DNA of 63,725 nt. Origin: Sphingomonadaceae bacterium 3R27E2-A. GTDB lineage: Bacteria > Pseudomonadota > Alphaproteobacteria > Sphingomonadales > Sphingomonadaceae. This document shows positions 11,730 to 19,397 of the stretch, piece after piece. The stretch covers positions 1 to 63,725 of the forward strand of contig SCNT01000025.1 in NCBI GenBank assembly GCA_005503165.1, written 5' to 3'. The notes under the pieces were generated by a model, which saw only the letters and a list, made by a program, of their open reading frames with translations, was not told where the DNA came from and made no database searches. The first letter of the stretch is position 1; each line of letters begins with the position of its first letter. A program made the translations under genes and the position numbers.

Positions 11730-11993
11730 CTAACGATAAATCTCGCGGCGGTGGCCAATCGCGATAACGATGATGACCATGCGGCCGTCCTCGATCCGGA
11801 CGATCACCCGATAGTCGCCGATACGGTATCGCCAGTGGTCGGCATAGCCGCCGACGAGCGCATGGCCGCGCTGGCGCGGGTTATCCAGTTGAGCGATTTC
11901 GGTCAGCACCCGCGTAATGCGGTCCGCTTGCTTTATACCGATCTTGCGAAGCTGTTTGCGCGCTTGGTCCGAGACCTCAAGCGTCCAGGCCAA
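11730..11993 (-). CDS. relE: RelE/ParE-type toxin
   Basis: 87 residues with the RelE fold pattern: an N-terminal strand-helix WTLEVSDQARKQLRKIG, a central DNPRQRGHALVGGYADHWRYRIGDYRVI strand block and a basic C-terminal IAIGHRREIYR. Such toxins are usually ribosome-dependent mRNases or, for ParE, gyrase inhibitors; the basic core here fits RelE better. Its start overlaps the antitoxin stop by 17 bp, so translation is coupled. It is convergent with dxs, whose stop is only 8 bp away. Confidence 0.88.
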   Translation of the reverse strand: MAWTLEVSDQARKQLRKIGIKQADRITRVLTEIAQLDNPRQRGHALVGGYADHWRYRIGDYRVIVRIEDGRMVIIVIAIGHRREIYR

Positions 11994-12195
11994 GTTCGCG
12001 CCTCATCTCTGCCATGGAGATATTCTTGCTGGGATCATAGTCCGCCAAGGTCGCTTCGAGCAGAGCAATATCTTCGAGCTCATCGATATATTCTTCGATC
12101 GCCTTGCGTGCGAGCGCGGTCTTCGTCCGACCGGCACGTTTGGCAGCCGCCGCAAGCCGGTCTTCGAGTTCTTTGTCCAGGCGAATAGCGAGCAT
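11977..12195 (-). CDS. relB: RelB-type ribbon-helix-helix antitoxin
   Basis: 72 residues from ATG 12195 (MLAIRLDKELEDRLAAAAKRAGRTKTALARKAIEEYIDELED). The first 45 residues form a ribbon-helix-helix DNA-binding unit. The acidic tail with ADYDPSKNISMAEMRRELG would wrap the toxin. AAGGAA lies 6-8 bases upstream. The long open frame to 12933 is the antisense of the following gene. The unit is expected to repress itself through the palindrome at 12213-12222. Confidence 0.87.
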   Translation of the reverse strand: MLAIRLDKELEDRLAAAAKRAGRTKTALARKAIEEYIDELEDIALLEATLADYDPSKNISMAEMRRELGLDA

Positions 12196-12212
12196 GGCAA
12201 CTTCCTTACGCC

Positions 12213-12222
12213 ATACATGTAT
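12213..12222. promoter_or_regulatory. Palindrome ATACATGTAT, candidate RelB operator
   Basis: A perfect 10-bp palindrome 18 bp upstream of the antitoxin start. On the minus strand TTGCCG lies 15 bp before TATACA, so the palindrome overlaps the -10 region of a plausible promoter. Ribbon-helix-helix antitoxins normally bind such short palindromes. Inference. Confidence 0.5.
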
Positions 12223-12327
12223 AGCGAAACGGATTTTGCGGCAAGAATGGTGCGTCGCCAATTGAACCGCAATGGACATTCCGGCCGAAGCGATGAATGA
12301 AAGGCGCGACAGCGAAAGGCGTCGCCC

Positions 12328-12996
12328 ATGAACTTCTTCAACCTCCTGCAATCGCTCGACGAGTTGCTCTACGAGGTGATGTCGTGGCTGGTCTTCTATC
12401 CGATCACGCTGTGGCGCACGTTGGTGCATCCGCTGCAGATGATGGATTATTCGGACAGCGAGCAGGGCGATGCCGCCGAGCAGCAATATACCGATACGCT
12501 GAGCCCGCCGCTGTTCCTGCTCTTGTCGCTGATCCTCGTCCACGCCGCCGAGATCGCGCTGGTCGGCAATGACGCGGTGATCAACAGCAAGGTCGGGCTG
12601 GCGGCGTTCGTCAGCAACAATACCGACCTGATCATCCTGCGCATCGTCAGTTTCAGCCTGTTCCCGGTGATGCTGGCGACGCGGATGGTCCGCGCGCAGA
12701 AACTGCAGGTCAACCGCGACACGCTGCGCGCGCCCTTCTACAGCCAATGCTATGTCGCCGCCGTCTTGGCGATGCTGCTCGGCGCCGCGGTGATATTGAT
12801 CAAGCTGGGGCACGACTGGTCGGCGCTCGCGGGCCTGGCACTCACCTTGTTCGGACTCTCGTGGTTCGGCTTTCTGCAGACCGCGTGGTTCAACCAGCAT
12901 CTCGAATGCGGACGCCTGCGCGCTTTCGGACACGCCTCGCGCGCGATGGTCGAGAGCCTGGTCGCGATGTTGATCCTGTCGAGCCTTTTCCGCTAA
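12328..12996 (+). CDS. Hypothetical polytopic membrane protein
   Basis: 222 residues with about four to five hydrophobic helices (near 60-80, 100-118, 140-160, 165-182 and 200-220) after an amphipathic N-terminal part starting MNFFNLLQSLDELLYEVMSW. The layout recalls Yip1/permease-like proteins, but no motif identifies a substrate. It is divergent from relBE (the antitoxin starts 132 bp away) and convergent with the lipoprotein gene at 13058. Confidence 0.72.
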   Translation: MNFFNLLQSLDELLYEVMSWLVFYPITLWRTLVHPLQMMDYSDSEQGDAAEQQYTDTLSPPLFLLLSLILVHAAEIALVGNDAVINSKVGLAAFVSNNTDLIILRIVSFSLFPVMLATRMVRAQKLQVNRDTLRAPFYSQCYVAAVLAMLLGAAVILIKLGHDWSALAGLALTLFGLSWFGFLQTAWFNQHLECGRLRAFGHASRAMVESLVAMLILSSLFR

Positions 12997-13057
12997 GGTG
13001 CGCCGGGCATGAAAAAGGGCGGCCGAGACGGCCCGATTTCTTTGGATGGGCGGAGCC

Positions 13058-13477
13058 TTATGCGCCCGGGATCGAGGCGCTGGCGTCGCGGCCGTCGCCT
13101 TCGGGGGCGAAGAGGATGTCGCGGGTGACCAGGCCCTTGTCGACGACCTCGGTGGTCGGGCTGCCGACCTGGCTGCGGATGCCGGGGTCGGCGCGCGCGC
13201 CGTCGGCGCTGCCGATGATCGCGGCCTCGGTCGTGCTGCGCGGCGCGGCGCCGCCGAAGAGCGCGCGGAGCGTCTGTTCGGCGGTGGTCTCGCCGCCCGG
13301 ACGCGCGGCGCCGGGGGCCGGCGGGACGAGCGAATAGTCGGGCGGCACGATCAGCGGCGCCTGGCGCGAGACGCGCATTTCGTCGGGGCGGTCGCGGCTG
13401 AACAGATTGTTCGACCCGCACGCGGCGAGCGTCGAGGCGGCCAGGGCGGCGCTAAGGATGGCGGTGGTCCGGTTCAC
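13058..13477 (-). CDS. DUF3035 lipoprotein (BamF-like)
   Basis: 139 residues starting at GTG 13477, with AGGAG about 9 bases upstream. The lipobox is clear: ILSAALAASTLAACG, Cys at about residue 20, then a conserved MRVSRQAPLIVPPDYSLVPP stretch that defines DUF3035. In alphaproteobacteria this family includes the BamF subunit of the outer-membrane beta-barrel assembly machine. It sits 26 bp downstream of lspA, the peptidase that would mature it. The BamF role is inferred from family knowledge. Confidence 0.85.
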   Translation of the reverse strand: MNRTTAILSAALAASTLAACGSNNLFSRDRPDEMRVSRQAPLIVPPDYSLVPPAPGAARPGGETTAEQTLRALFGGAAPRSTTEAAIIGSADGARADPGIRSQVGSPTTEVVDKGLVTRDILFAPEGDGRDASASIPGA

Positions 13478-13503
13478 GTGAAAAAACTCCTGATGCGCCC
13501 CGT

Positions 13504-14034
13504 TTACTCGGCGGCGGGCCTGTCGGTCGACGCGTCCGCCTCGGGCGCCTTTTCGCGCAAGAGCAGCGCGCGCGCAACCAGCAAAAGCACGCCGATGGTG
13601 ATGCACGCATCGGCGACGTTGAAGATCATGAAGGGGCGGAACTCGCCGAAATGCAGGTCGGCGAAGTCGACGACATAGCCGTAACGCACGCGGTCGACGA
13701 TATTGCCGAGCGCGCCGCCGAAGATCAGCGCGAGCGCGATGACGTCGCCCTTCGCCTTCTCGACCGTCATCCAGAAGGCGACCGCGAGCGCGACGAGCGC
13801 GGTGACCGCAACGAGGGTCCAGCGCGTCGTCTCGGTGCAGCTCGCGAACATCGACAGCGAAATGCCGCAATTTTCGGCCCAGCGCAGGTCGAAGATCGGC
13901 AGGATCGTGACCACGCGCTTCAGCTCGAGCGACAGCGGGGTGATGATCACCCATTTGCTGGACTGGTCGAGCAGGAAGGCGAAAAGCGCGATGAGCAGGC
14001 CGAATTTGAGATGCGGCGAACGTCTTTTTGTCAT
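13504..14034 (-). CDS. lspA: Lipoprotein signal peptidase LspA
   Basis: 176 residues, four membrane helices. The catalytic aspartates lie in GGALGNIVDRVRYGYVVDF and IFNVADACITIG, and the N-terminal FLLDQSSKWVI segment is typical. It removes signal peptides from diacylated prolipoproteins in the inner membrane. The gene follows ileS by 3 bp, the classic ileS-lspA pair, and precedes a lipoprotein gene. The C-terminal 20 residues are acidic and slightly extended. Confidence 0.95.
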   Translation of the reverse strand: MTKRRSPHLKFGLLIALFAFLLDQSSKWVIITPLSLELKRVVTILPIFDLRWAENCGISLSMFASCTETTRWTLVAVTALVALAVAFWMTVEKAKGDVIALALIFGGALGNIVDRVRYGYVVDFADLHFGEFRPFMIFNVADACITIGVLLLVARALLLREKAPEADASTDRPAAE

Positions 14035-14037
14035 GGC

Positions 14038-16995
14038 CTAGCTCAATACCGTGTCGCAGCGATTGCACAAGGCGCCGTCCTCGGCGACCTCGGGCAGGTG
14101 GCGCCAGCAGCGGCCGCATTTGTGGTCGGTGGTGGGGGTGACGGTCACCGTTTCCCCGCCATAGGTGACGGCGGCCGTGATCGCGATTTCGGCCATGTCT
14201 GCTGGGCTCAGGTGCGGCACCTCGGGCATCGAAACCCTGGCTTCGAGGCTAGAACGGACGATCTTTTCGCGGCGCAGGGGTTCGATGGCTTCGGTCACCG
14301 AGCGGCGCGCTTCGCGGATTTCGGCCCACCAGCCGTCGCGATCGTCGTCGTACCAGCTATCTGCGATTTCCGGCCATTCGAGCAGGTGGACGCTGCCTCC
14401 ATCGGGATAGCGGGCGCCCCAAACCTCTTCGCTGGTGAACACCAGCACCGGCGTCGCGTAGCGGACGAGCGCGTGGAACAGGATATCGAGCACGCTACGA
14501 TAGGCGCGGCGGGTATCGGTGCCGAGCGGCGCTGCGGGGCCGAGGTCGCAGTAGAGGACGTCCTTGCGGATGTCGAAGTAGAAGGCCGAGAGGTCCTCGT
14601 TGCAGAAGTCGGTCAGCAAGCGGGTGTAGGTGTTGAAGTCGAAATCGTCGACGGCCTGCTTGAGCTGGGTGTCCAGCATCGACAACCGGCTGAGGATGTG
14701 CCGCTCGAGCTCGGGCATCGCCGCGACGTCGGCGATGCGCTCTTCTTCGGTAAAGCCGTCGAGCGCGCCGAGCAGGTAGCGGAAGGTGTTGCGCAGCTTG
14801 CGATACTGGTCGGCGACGCCCTTGAGGATTTCGTCGCCGATGCGGTGGTCCTCGGTGAAATCGACCGACAGCGCCCACAGGCGGATGATGTCGGCGCCGT
14901 TGGTCTCCATCACCTTGACCGGGTCGGTGGTGTTGCCGAGCGACTTCGATTGTTTGAAGCCCTTGCTGTCCATCGTGAAGCCGTGGGTGAGCACCGCCTT
15001 GTACGGCGCCTGCCCGCGCGTGCCGCAGCTTTCGAGCAGCGACGACTGGAACCAGCCGCGATGCTGGTCGCTGCCTTCGAGGTACAGGTCGGCGCTGTGC
15101 GTGCCGCCGTCGTGGCGGACGAGTGCGGGCCATTTGCCGCTTTCGAGCACGAAGGCGTGGGTGCAGCCTGAATCGAACCACACGTCGAGGATGTCGGTGA
15201 TGCGCTCGTAATCGGCGGCGTTGTAGCTATCGCCCAGATATTCCTGCGCGCGCGCGTCGTTCCACGCGTCGACACCGCCTTCGCGGACGGCGTTGACGAT
15301 GCGGTCGTTGACGATCGGGTCACTGAGATATTGGCCGGTCTTGCGGTCGACGAAGAGCGTGATCGGCACGCCCCAGGCGCGCTGGCGGCTGAGCACCCAG
15401 TCGGGGCGGTCCTTGACCATCGATCCGATGCGGTTGCGGCCCTTTTCGGGGACGAAGCGCGTGCGCTCGATCGCGTGCATCGCTGCTGCACGCAGCGTCG
15501 GCGCGTCGCAGAGATCCTCCTCATGCGGGTTGATCGCGCCGCCTTCCGATTCCCAGCGCTGCTCGCGCGGCGCCTTGGGCTCGATGTGGGTCATCACCTT
15601 GTCCATCGGCACGAACCATTGCGGGGTGCAGCGATAGATGACCTTCGCCTTCGAGCGCCAGCTGTGCGGGTAGCTGTGCTGGTAATCGGCCGATGCGGCG
15701 AGGAGCGCGCCGGCTTCGCGAAGGTCCGAGCAGATCGGGCCGTCGGGGGCGTTGAACTTGGCGTTGATGACGCTGCCCTGACCGCCGAGCCAGCCCCAGT
15801 CGGCGCGGTACTTGCCGTCGCCCTCGACCGCGAACACGGGGTCGAGCCCGTTCGCCTTGCAGAGGTCGAAATCATCCTCGCCATGGTCGGGCGACATATG
15901 GACGAGGCCGGTGCCGCTGTCGGTGGTGACGAAATCGCCCGCGAGGAAGGGCCGCGCGCGCGCGAAAAATTCAGCCAGCGGACCCGAGACGCGATCCTGC
16001 ATCGGGTGATGCGCGATCGTGCCTGCCAGATCGCTGCCCTTGATGATGCGGCGATAGTCGCCTTCGCCGGCCTTGATTCCTGTGCGGGCTTCAAATTCGG
16101 GAACGAGTTTTTCAGCCACCAAGAAGTAAGTACCGATCCAGTTTGCGGGATCGTAACCGAAGCGCTCACTATCGGCACCGCCGACGCACAGGAAGAGCGC
16201 GTAATCGACGTCAGGACCATAGGCGAGCGCCTGGTTCACCGGAATCGTCCACGGTGTAGTTGTCCAGATTACCGCTTTTGCGCCGATCAGCTCGGGGATC
16301 GGCGAATCCGTGATATCGAAGCCGACGTCGATCTGGGTCGAGACGATATCCTCATATTCGACCTCGGCCTCGGCGAGCGCGGTCTTTTCGACCGGCGACC
16401 ACATCACCGGCTTGGCGCCGCGATAGAGCATGTCGTTCGCCGCGAATTTGAGCAGTTCGCGCACGATGGTCGCTTCGGCTTCGTAATCCATCGTCAGATA
16501 GGGATGGTCCCAGTCGCCGCCGATGCCGAGGCGCTTCAGCTGCTCGCGCTGGGTGTCGACCCAATGCTGCGCATAGGCGCGGCATTCGGCGCGGAATTCC
16601 TCGACCGGCACCTCGTCCTTGTTGAGCTTTTTCTTGCGATATTGCTCCTCGACCTTCCACTCGATCGGCAGGCCGTGGCAGTCCCAGCCGGGCACATAAG
16701 GCGCGTCCTTGCCCTTCAGCGTCTGGGTGCGGACGACCATGTCCTTGAGGATATGGTTGAGCGCATGGCCGATGTGCATGTCGCCATTCGCATAGGGGGG
16801 GCCGTCGTGGAGGATGAACTGCTCGCGGCCCTTGCGGCTTTCGCGAATCTGCGCCTCGAGGTTGCCCGCGATCCATTTGGCGAGAATCGCCGGCTCCTTC
16901 TGCGGCAGGCCGGCCTTCATCGGGAAGTCGGTCCTGGGCAGGAAGACGGTGTCGCGATAGTCGCGCTGCTCGGGGGCGGAGGTGCTGTCGGTCAT
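14038..16995 (-). CDS. ileS: Isoleucyl-tRNA synthetase
   Basis: 985 residues, class I synthetase that charges tRNA-Ile. HIGH-type motif GDMHIGHALNH near residue 75, the editing domain with VIWTTTPWTIPVNQALAY, a KMSKS loop reading GFKQSKSLGN (Gln in place of Met), and a C-terminal zinc finger KCGRCWRHLPEV...LCNRCD. Length is slightly longer than the 940-residue E. coli enzyme. It lies in a same-strand run with ribF upstream and lspA downstream, with a glycerophosphodiesterase gene inserted between ribF and ileS. Confidence 0.97.
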   Translation of the reverse strand: MTDSTSAPEQRDYRDTVFLPRTDFPMKAGLPQKEPAILAKWIAGNLEAQIRESRKGREQFILHDGPPYANGDMHIGHALNHILKDMVVRTQTLKGKDAPYVPGWDCHGLPIEWKVEEQYRKKKLNKDEVPVEEFRAECRAYAQHWVDTQREQLKRLGIGGDWDHPYLTMDYEAEATIVRELLKFAANDMLYRGAKPVMWSPVEKTALAEAEVEYEDIVSTQIDVGFDITDSPIPELIGAKAVIWTTTPWTIPVNQALAYGPDVDYALFLCVGGADSERFGYDPANWIGTYFLVAEKLVPEFEARTGIKAGEGDYRRIIKGSDLAGTIAHHPMQDRVSGPLAEFFARARPFLAGDFVTTDSGTGLVHMSPDHGEDDFDLCKANGLDPVFAVEGDGKYRADWGWLGGQGSVINAKFNAPDGPICSDLREAGALLAASADYQHSYPHSWRSKAKVIYRCTPQWFVPMDKVMTHIEPKAPREQRWESEGGAINPHEEDLCDAPTLRAAAMHAIERTRFVPEKGRNRIGSMVKDRPDWVLSRQRAWGVPITLFVDRKTGQYLSDPIVNDRIVNAVREGGVDAWNDARAQEYLGDSYNAADYERITDILDVWFDSGCTHAFVLESGKWPALVRHDGGTHSADLYLEGSDQHRGWFQSSLLESCGTRGQAPYKAVLTHGFTMDSKGFKQSKSLGNTTDPVKVMETNGADIIRLWALSVDFTEDHRIGDEILKGVADQYRKLRNTFRYLLGALDGFTEEERIADVAAMPELERHILSRLSMLDTQLKQAVDDFDFNTYTRLLTDFCNEDLSAFYFDIRKDVLYCDLGPAAPLGTDTRRAYRSVLDILFHALVRYATPVLVFTSEEVWGARYPDGGSVHLLEWPEIADSWYDDDRDGWWAEIREARRSVTEAIEPLRREKIVRSSLEARVSMPEVPHLSPADMAEIAITAAVTYGGETVTVTPTTDHKCGRCWRHLPEVAEDGALCNRCDTVLS

Positions 16996-17061
16996 GGTGC
17001 GCGGCGCTTAGCGCAGATTCGCGTGGGCGCAAAGCTTGCGAATATGTGTTGGCGCGCTGGG

Positions 17062-17079
17062 CCCCGGCTTTCGCCGGGG
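17062..17079. repeat. REP-like palindrome (family F4), single copy
   Basis: CCCCGGCTTTCGCCGGGG, a perfect 7-bp stem with a TTTC loop, in the 122-bp gap between the ileS start and the glycerophosphodiesterase stop. The same palindrome recurs at 28573, 37656 and 37701, 44866 and 44913, and in shortened form at 61455. Confidence 0.85.
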
Positions 17080-17117
17080 ATCACATTTGTCCGCACCGGA
17101 GCAATCTCCGCTCGCGT

Positions 17118-18164
17118 CTATTTCTGCCGCGGCTTCAGCGCCGGGCCTATCGCCGCGATGTCCTCGACCCAGATATAGCCGTTGAAGCTCGACGGGATTT
17201 TCGCGAGCTGGCGCGGGTCGCTGAGGCCCTCGTTCGACTTGCCGCGCTCATAGGGGCCGAAGACGATCACCTTTGCGCCGACGCTGTCCATCCGCGCGAT
17301 TAGCCGGTCGGGCCAGCCCCAGAAGGCCCATTGATAATTGACCGGGATGCCGATCACGCCATTGCGGCAGCTTTCGGGGACCACGCCGGTCCAGCCGTAG
17401 GTGACATAGTCCTTGCTGCACGCCATCGCCTCGGTCTTCAAATCGAACGACCAGTTCGTCGGCAGCAGCTCGCGCATGCGTTTCACCGGGGCGGCATGGC
17501 CGTAGAAGGCGTCGCCGATCTTGGCGCTGTCGCGGCCCGATGCCTTCAGGATCGCGGCGAGCTGGTCGGCCTCTTGCGCGTTCTTCGATTTGAAGTTGAA
17601 GAGGATCGGGTGGACGGGCAGCGCCGCGAGCCCCGCCTCGACGGTGGGCATCTTGCCGATACCCTTGCCGCGGAGCGGGAAGGTCTTGCCGCCGTCGGCG
17701 GTGTAGCCATAGCCGATGTCGAGCGCCTGCAATTGGGCGAGCGTCAGGTCGCGCGTTTCGCCCTTGCCGTCGGTGCGGCAGTCGACGGTCCAGTCGTGGA
17801 ACAGGACCATGCGGCCGTCCTTGGTCGGGGCAACATCGACCTCGACCATCGCGGCGCCATAGCCGACCGCGAGGCGCATCGATTCGGGGGTGTTCTCCAA
17901 AATCTGGTGGTCCGGGGGGTAGATATGCTGCGCGGTGCAGGTGTCGCGGCCGGCGGCGGCGCGCTTGTCGTAGAGGTGATGGACGCCGCGGTGCGCGATG
18001 AGTTTGGGTTTACCGACGGGGTCGGGGGCGAGCCAGCTCGCGTTCGAGAGGGTCGCCCAGGCGACGAAGGCGGCGAAGAGCCAGAGGAAGATTTTCGTGC
18101 CGCGGCGCATCGGCTTTTTCTTCGGCCCTTCGAGCGCGTCGGCCCAGTCATCGTTCGTCGTCAT
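17118..18164 (-). CDS. Glycerophosphodiester phosphodiesterase family protein
   Basis: 348 residues from ATG 18164 (MTTNDDWADALEG); upstream frame to 18212 is repeat sequence. One membrane helix (about 23-40) then a GDPD TIM barrel: LIAHRGVHHLY (His-Arg active-site start), ENTPESMRLAVGYGAAMVEVDV, and VLFHDWTVDCRT. These match the GDPD catalytic set, which hydrolyses glycerophosphodiesters to glycerol-3-phosphate. It is anchored in the inner membrane with the barrel probably periplasmic. It interrupts the common ribF-ileS pairing. Confidence 0.87.
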   Translation of the reverse strand: MTTNDDWADALEGPKKKPMRRGTKIFLWLFAAFVAWATLSNASWLAPDPVGKPKLIAHRGVHHLYDKRAAAGRDTCTAQHIYPPDHQILENTPESMRLAVGYGAAMVEVDVAPTKDGRMVLFHDWTVDCRTDGKGETRDLTLAQLQALDIGYGYTADGGKTFPLRGKGIGKMPTVEAGLAALPVHPILFNFKSKNAQEADQLAAILKASGRDSAKIGDAFYGHAAPVKRMRELLPTNWSFDLKTEAMACSKDYVTYGWTGVVPESCRNGVIGIPVNYQWAFWGWPDRLIARMDSVGAKVIVFGPYERGKSNEGLSDPRQLAKIPSSFNGYIWVEDIAAIGPALKPRQK

Positions 18165-18184
18165 GCGTCCCCCGATAGCGAGAA

Positions 18185-18349
18185 CCCTCTCCCTGCAGGG
18201 AGAGGGCAGCAAGACTTGCCGGCTTGCCGGCTTAGTCGCAGCGGGTGAGGGGGGGGTGTGCCCCGTCGAGAGAAAGACCCCCTCACCCAGCTTCGCCTAG
18301 GCAGCAGAGCTGCCAAGTCTTCGCAACCCTCTCCCTTAAGGGAGAGGGG
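18185..18349. repeat. Dispersed inverted repeat (family F2), copy 1
   Basis: Two hairpins, CCCTCTCCCTGCAGGGAGAG at the left and CCCTCTCCCTTAAGGGAGAG at the right, frame a middle containing CTTAGTCGCAGCGGGTGAGG. The right end abuts the ribF stop codon. Related copies at 56921 and 59610 share the terminal CTCCC...GGGAG hairpin and the GTCGCAGCGGG core. Confidence 0.8.
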
Positions 18350-19279
18350 TCATAACTTCGCTAGCAAATCCTTCGCCGCGTCGCAGTCCGCCGCGATCTG
18401 CGCCATCAGCGCGTCCATCGTGTCATACTTCGCCTCGGGCCGGATGAAAGCGTGGAAGGCGACGTCGATCTCCTGCCCGTAGAGATCCTCGGCGAAGTCG
18501 AAGAAATGCGGTTCGAGCAATAACTTGGGCGGGTCGAAGCTCGGGCGGATGCCGAGGTTGGCGGCGCCTTTCAGCACGCGCCCGCCCGGCAGGCGACCGG
18601 TGACGGCGTAGATGCCGTAGGCGGGGCGGAGGTAATTGCCCATGTCGATGTTCGCGGTCGGGAAACCGAGCAGGCGGCCGTTCTTGTCGCCGTGCTGGAC
18701 GATGCCGCGCACGGTGAAAGGGCGCGTGAGGAGGCGCGTCGCGGTCTTGCAGTCGCCCGCCTGCAGCGCCTCGCGGATGCGGCTCGACGAGATGACCTCG
18801 TCGGCGTCGTCGACGGGCGCCACCATCTCGGTGAAGAAACCGAGGCGGCGGGCATGGTCGGCGAGGGTGACGACGTCGCCGCCGCGGCCCTTGCCGAAAA
18901 CGAAATCGGCGCCGGTGACGACGCCTTTCGCGCCGTAGCGGTCGAGGAGCAGTCCGGTGATGAAGTCCTCCGCCGTCGTCCCCGCGAGCGCGGCGTCGAA
19001 GGGCAGGACGAGCATCGCGTCGGCGCCCGCGGCGGCGAAGAGCTCCTGCCGCTGGTCGAGCGTCGTGAGGCGGAAGGGCGCGGCGTCGGGCTTGAAGAAG
19101 CGCACCGGATGCGGGTCGAAGGTCGCGACGATCGCGGGGCGGCGCTCGTCGCGCGCGTGGCGGACGGCGCGGCCGACGACGGCCTGGTGCCCGGCGTGGA
19201 AACCGTCGAAATTGCCGAGCGCGATCACCCCGCCGCGGAGCTCGCCCTCGATACGCTGGTGGCCGTCGAGGCGGATCAT
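18350..19279 (-). CDS. ribF: Bifunctional riboflavin kinase/FAD synthetase
   Basis: 309 residues. The N-terminal adenylyltransferase domain shows ALGNFDGFHAGHQAV, VATFDPHP and the ISSSRIREAL motif (about 150-165). The C-terminal flavokinase domain shows GRLLGFPTANID and ANLGIRPSF. It converts riboflavin to FMN and then FAD. Start ATG 19279. It is downstream of the M19 dipeptidase in the same direction, separated by a dispersed hairpin repeat. Confidence 0.96.
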   Translation of the reverse strand: MIRLDGHQRIEGELRGGVIALGNFDGFHAGHQAVVGRAVRHARDERRPAIVATFDPHPVRFFKPDAAPFRLTTLDQRQELFAAAGADAMLVLPFDAALAGTTAEDFITGLLLDRYGAKGVVTGADFVFGKGRGGDVVTLADHARRLGFFTEMVAPVDDADEVISSSRIREALQAGDCKTATRLLTRPFTVRGIVQHGDKNGRLLGFPTANIDMGNYLRPAYGIYAVTGRLPGGRVLKGAANLGIRPSFDPPKLLLEPHFFDFAEDLYGQEIDVAFHAFIRPEAKYDTMDALMAQIAADCDAAKDLLAKL

Positions 19280-19293
19280 GATCTCCCCCCTCT

Positions 19294-19382
19294 CCGTTCG
19301 CCCTGAGCTTGTCGAAGGGCCGTTCTTTCTTTCGACGCCCGAAGAAAGAAGGACGGTGCTTCGACAAGCTCAGCACGAACGG
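19294..19382. repeat. Dispersed inverted repeat (family F5), copy 1
   Basis: Outer arms CCGTTCG-CCCTGAGCTTGTCGAAG and CTTCGACAAGCTCAG-CACGAACGG, with an inner TTCTTTCTTTCG/CGAAGAAAGAA hairpin. It fills the 118-bp gap between ribF and the M19 dipeptidase gene. A second copy is at 57762. Confidence 0.85.
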
Positions 19383-19397
19383 AGGTAGGGATTATCA

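Noticed and set aside
11730..12195. Possible ParE/ParD (gyrase-targeting) identity of the toxin-antitoxin pair
   Set aside because: The sequence alone cannot separate ParE from RelE; RelE/RelB was kept as the better match for the small basic toxin and the acidic tail of the antitoxin.
13651..15171. A 506-residue plus-strand frame
   Set aside because: Antisense to lspA and ileS; no domain in its translation.
18165..18349. Short open frames between GDPD and ribF
   Set aside because: The sequence is an F2 repeat made of mirrored hairpins, so any open frame is incidental.
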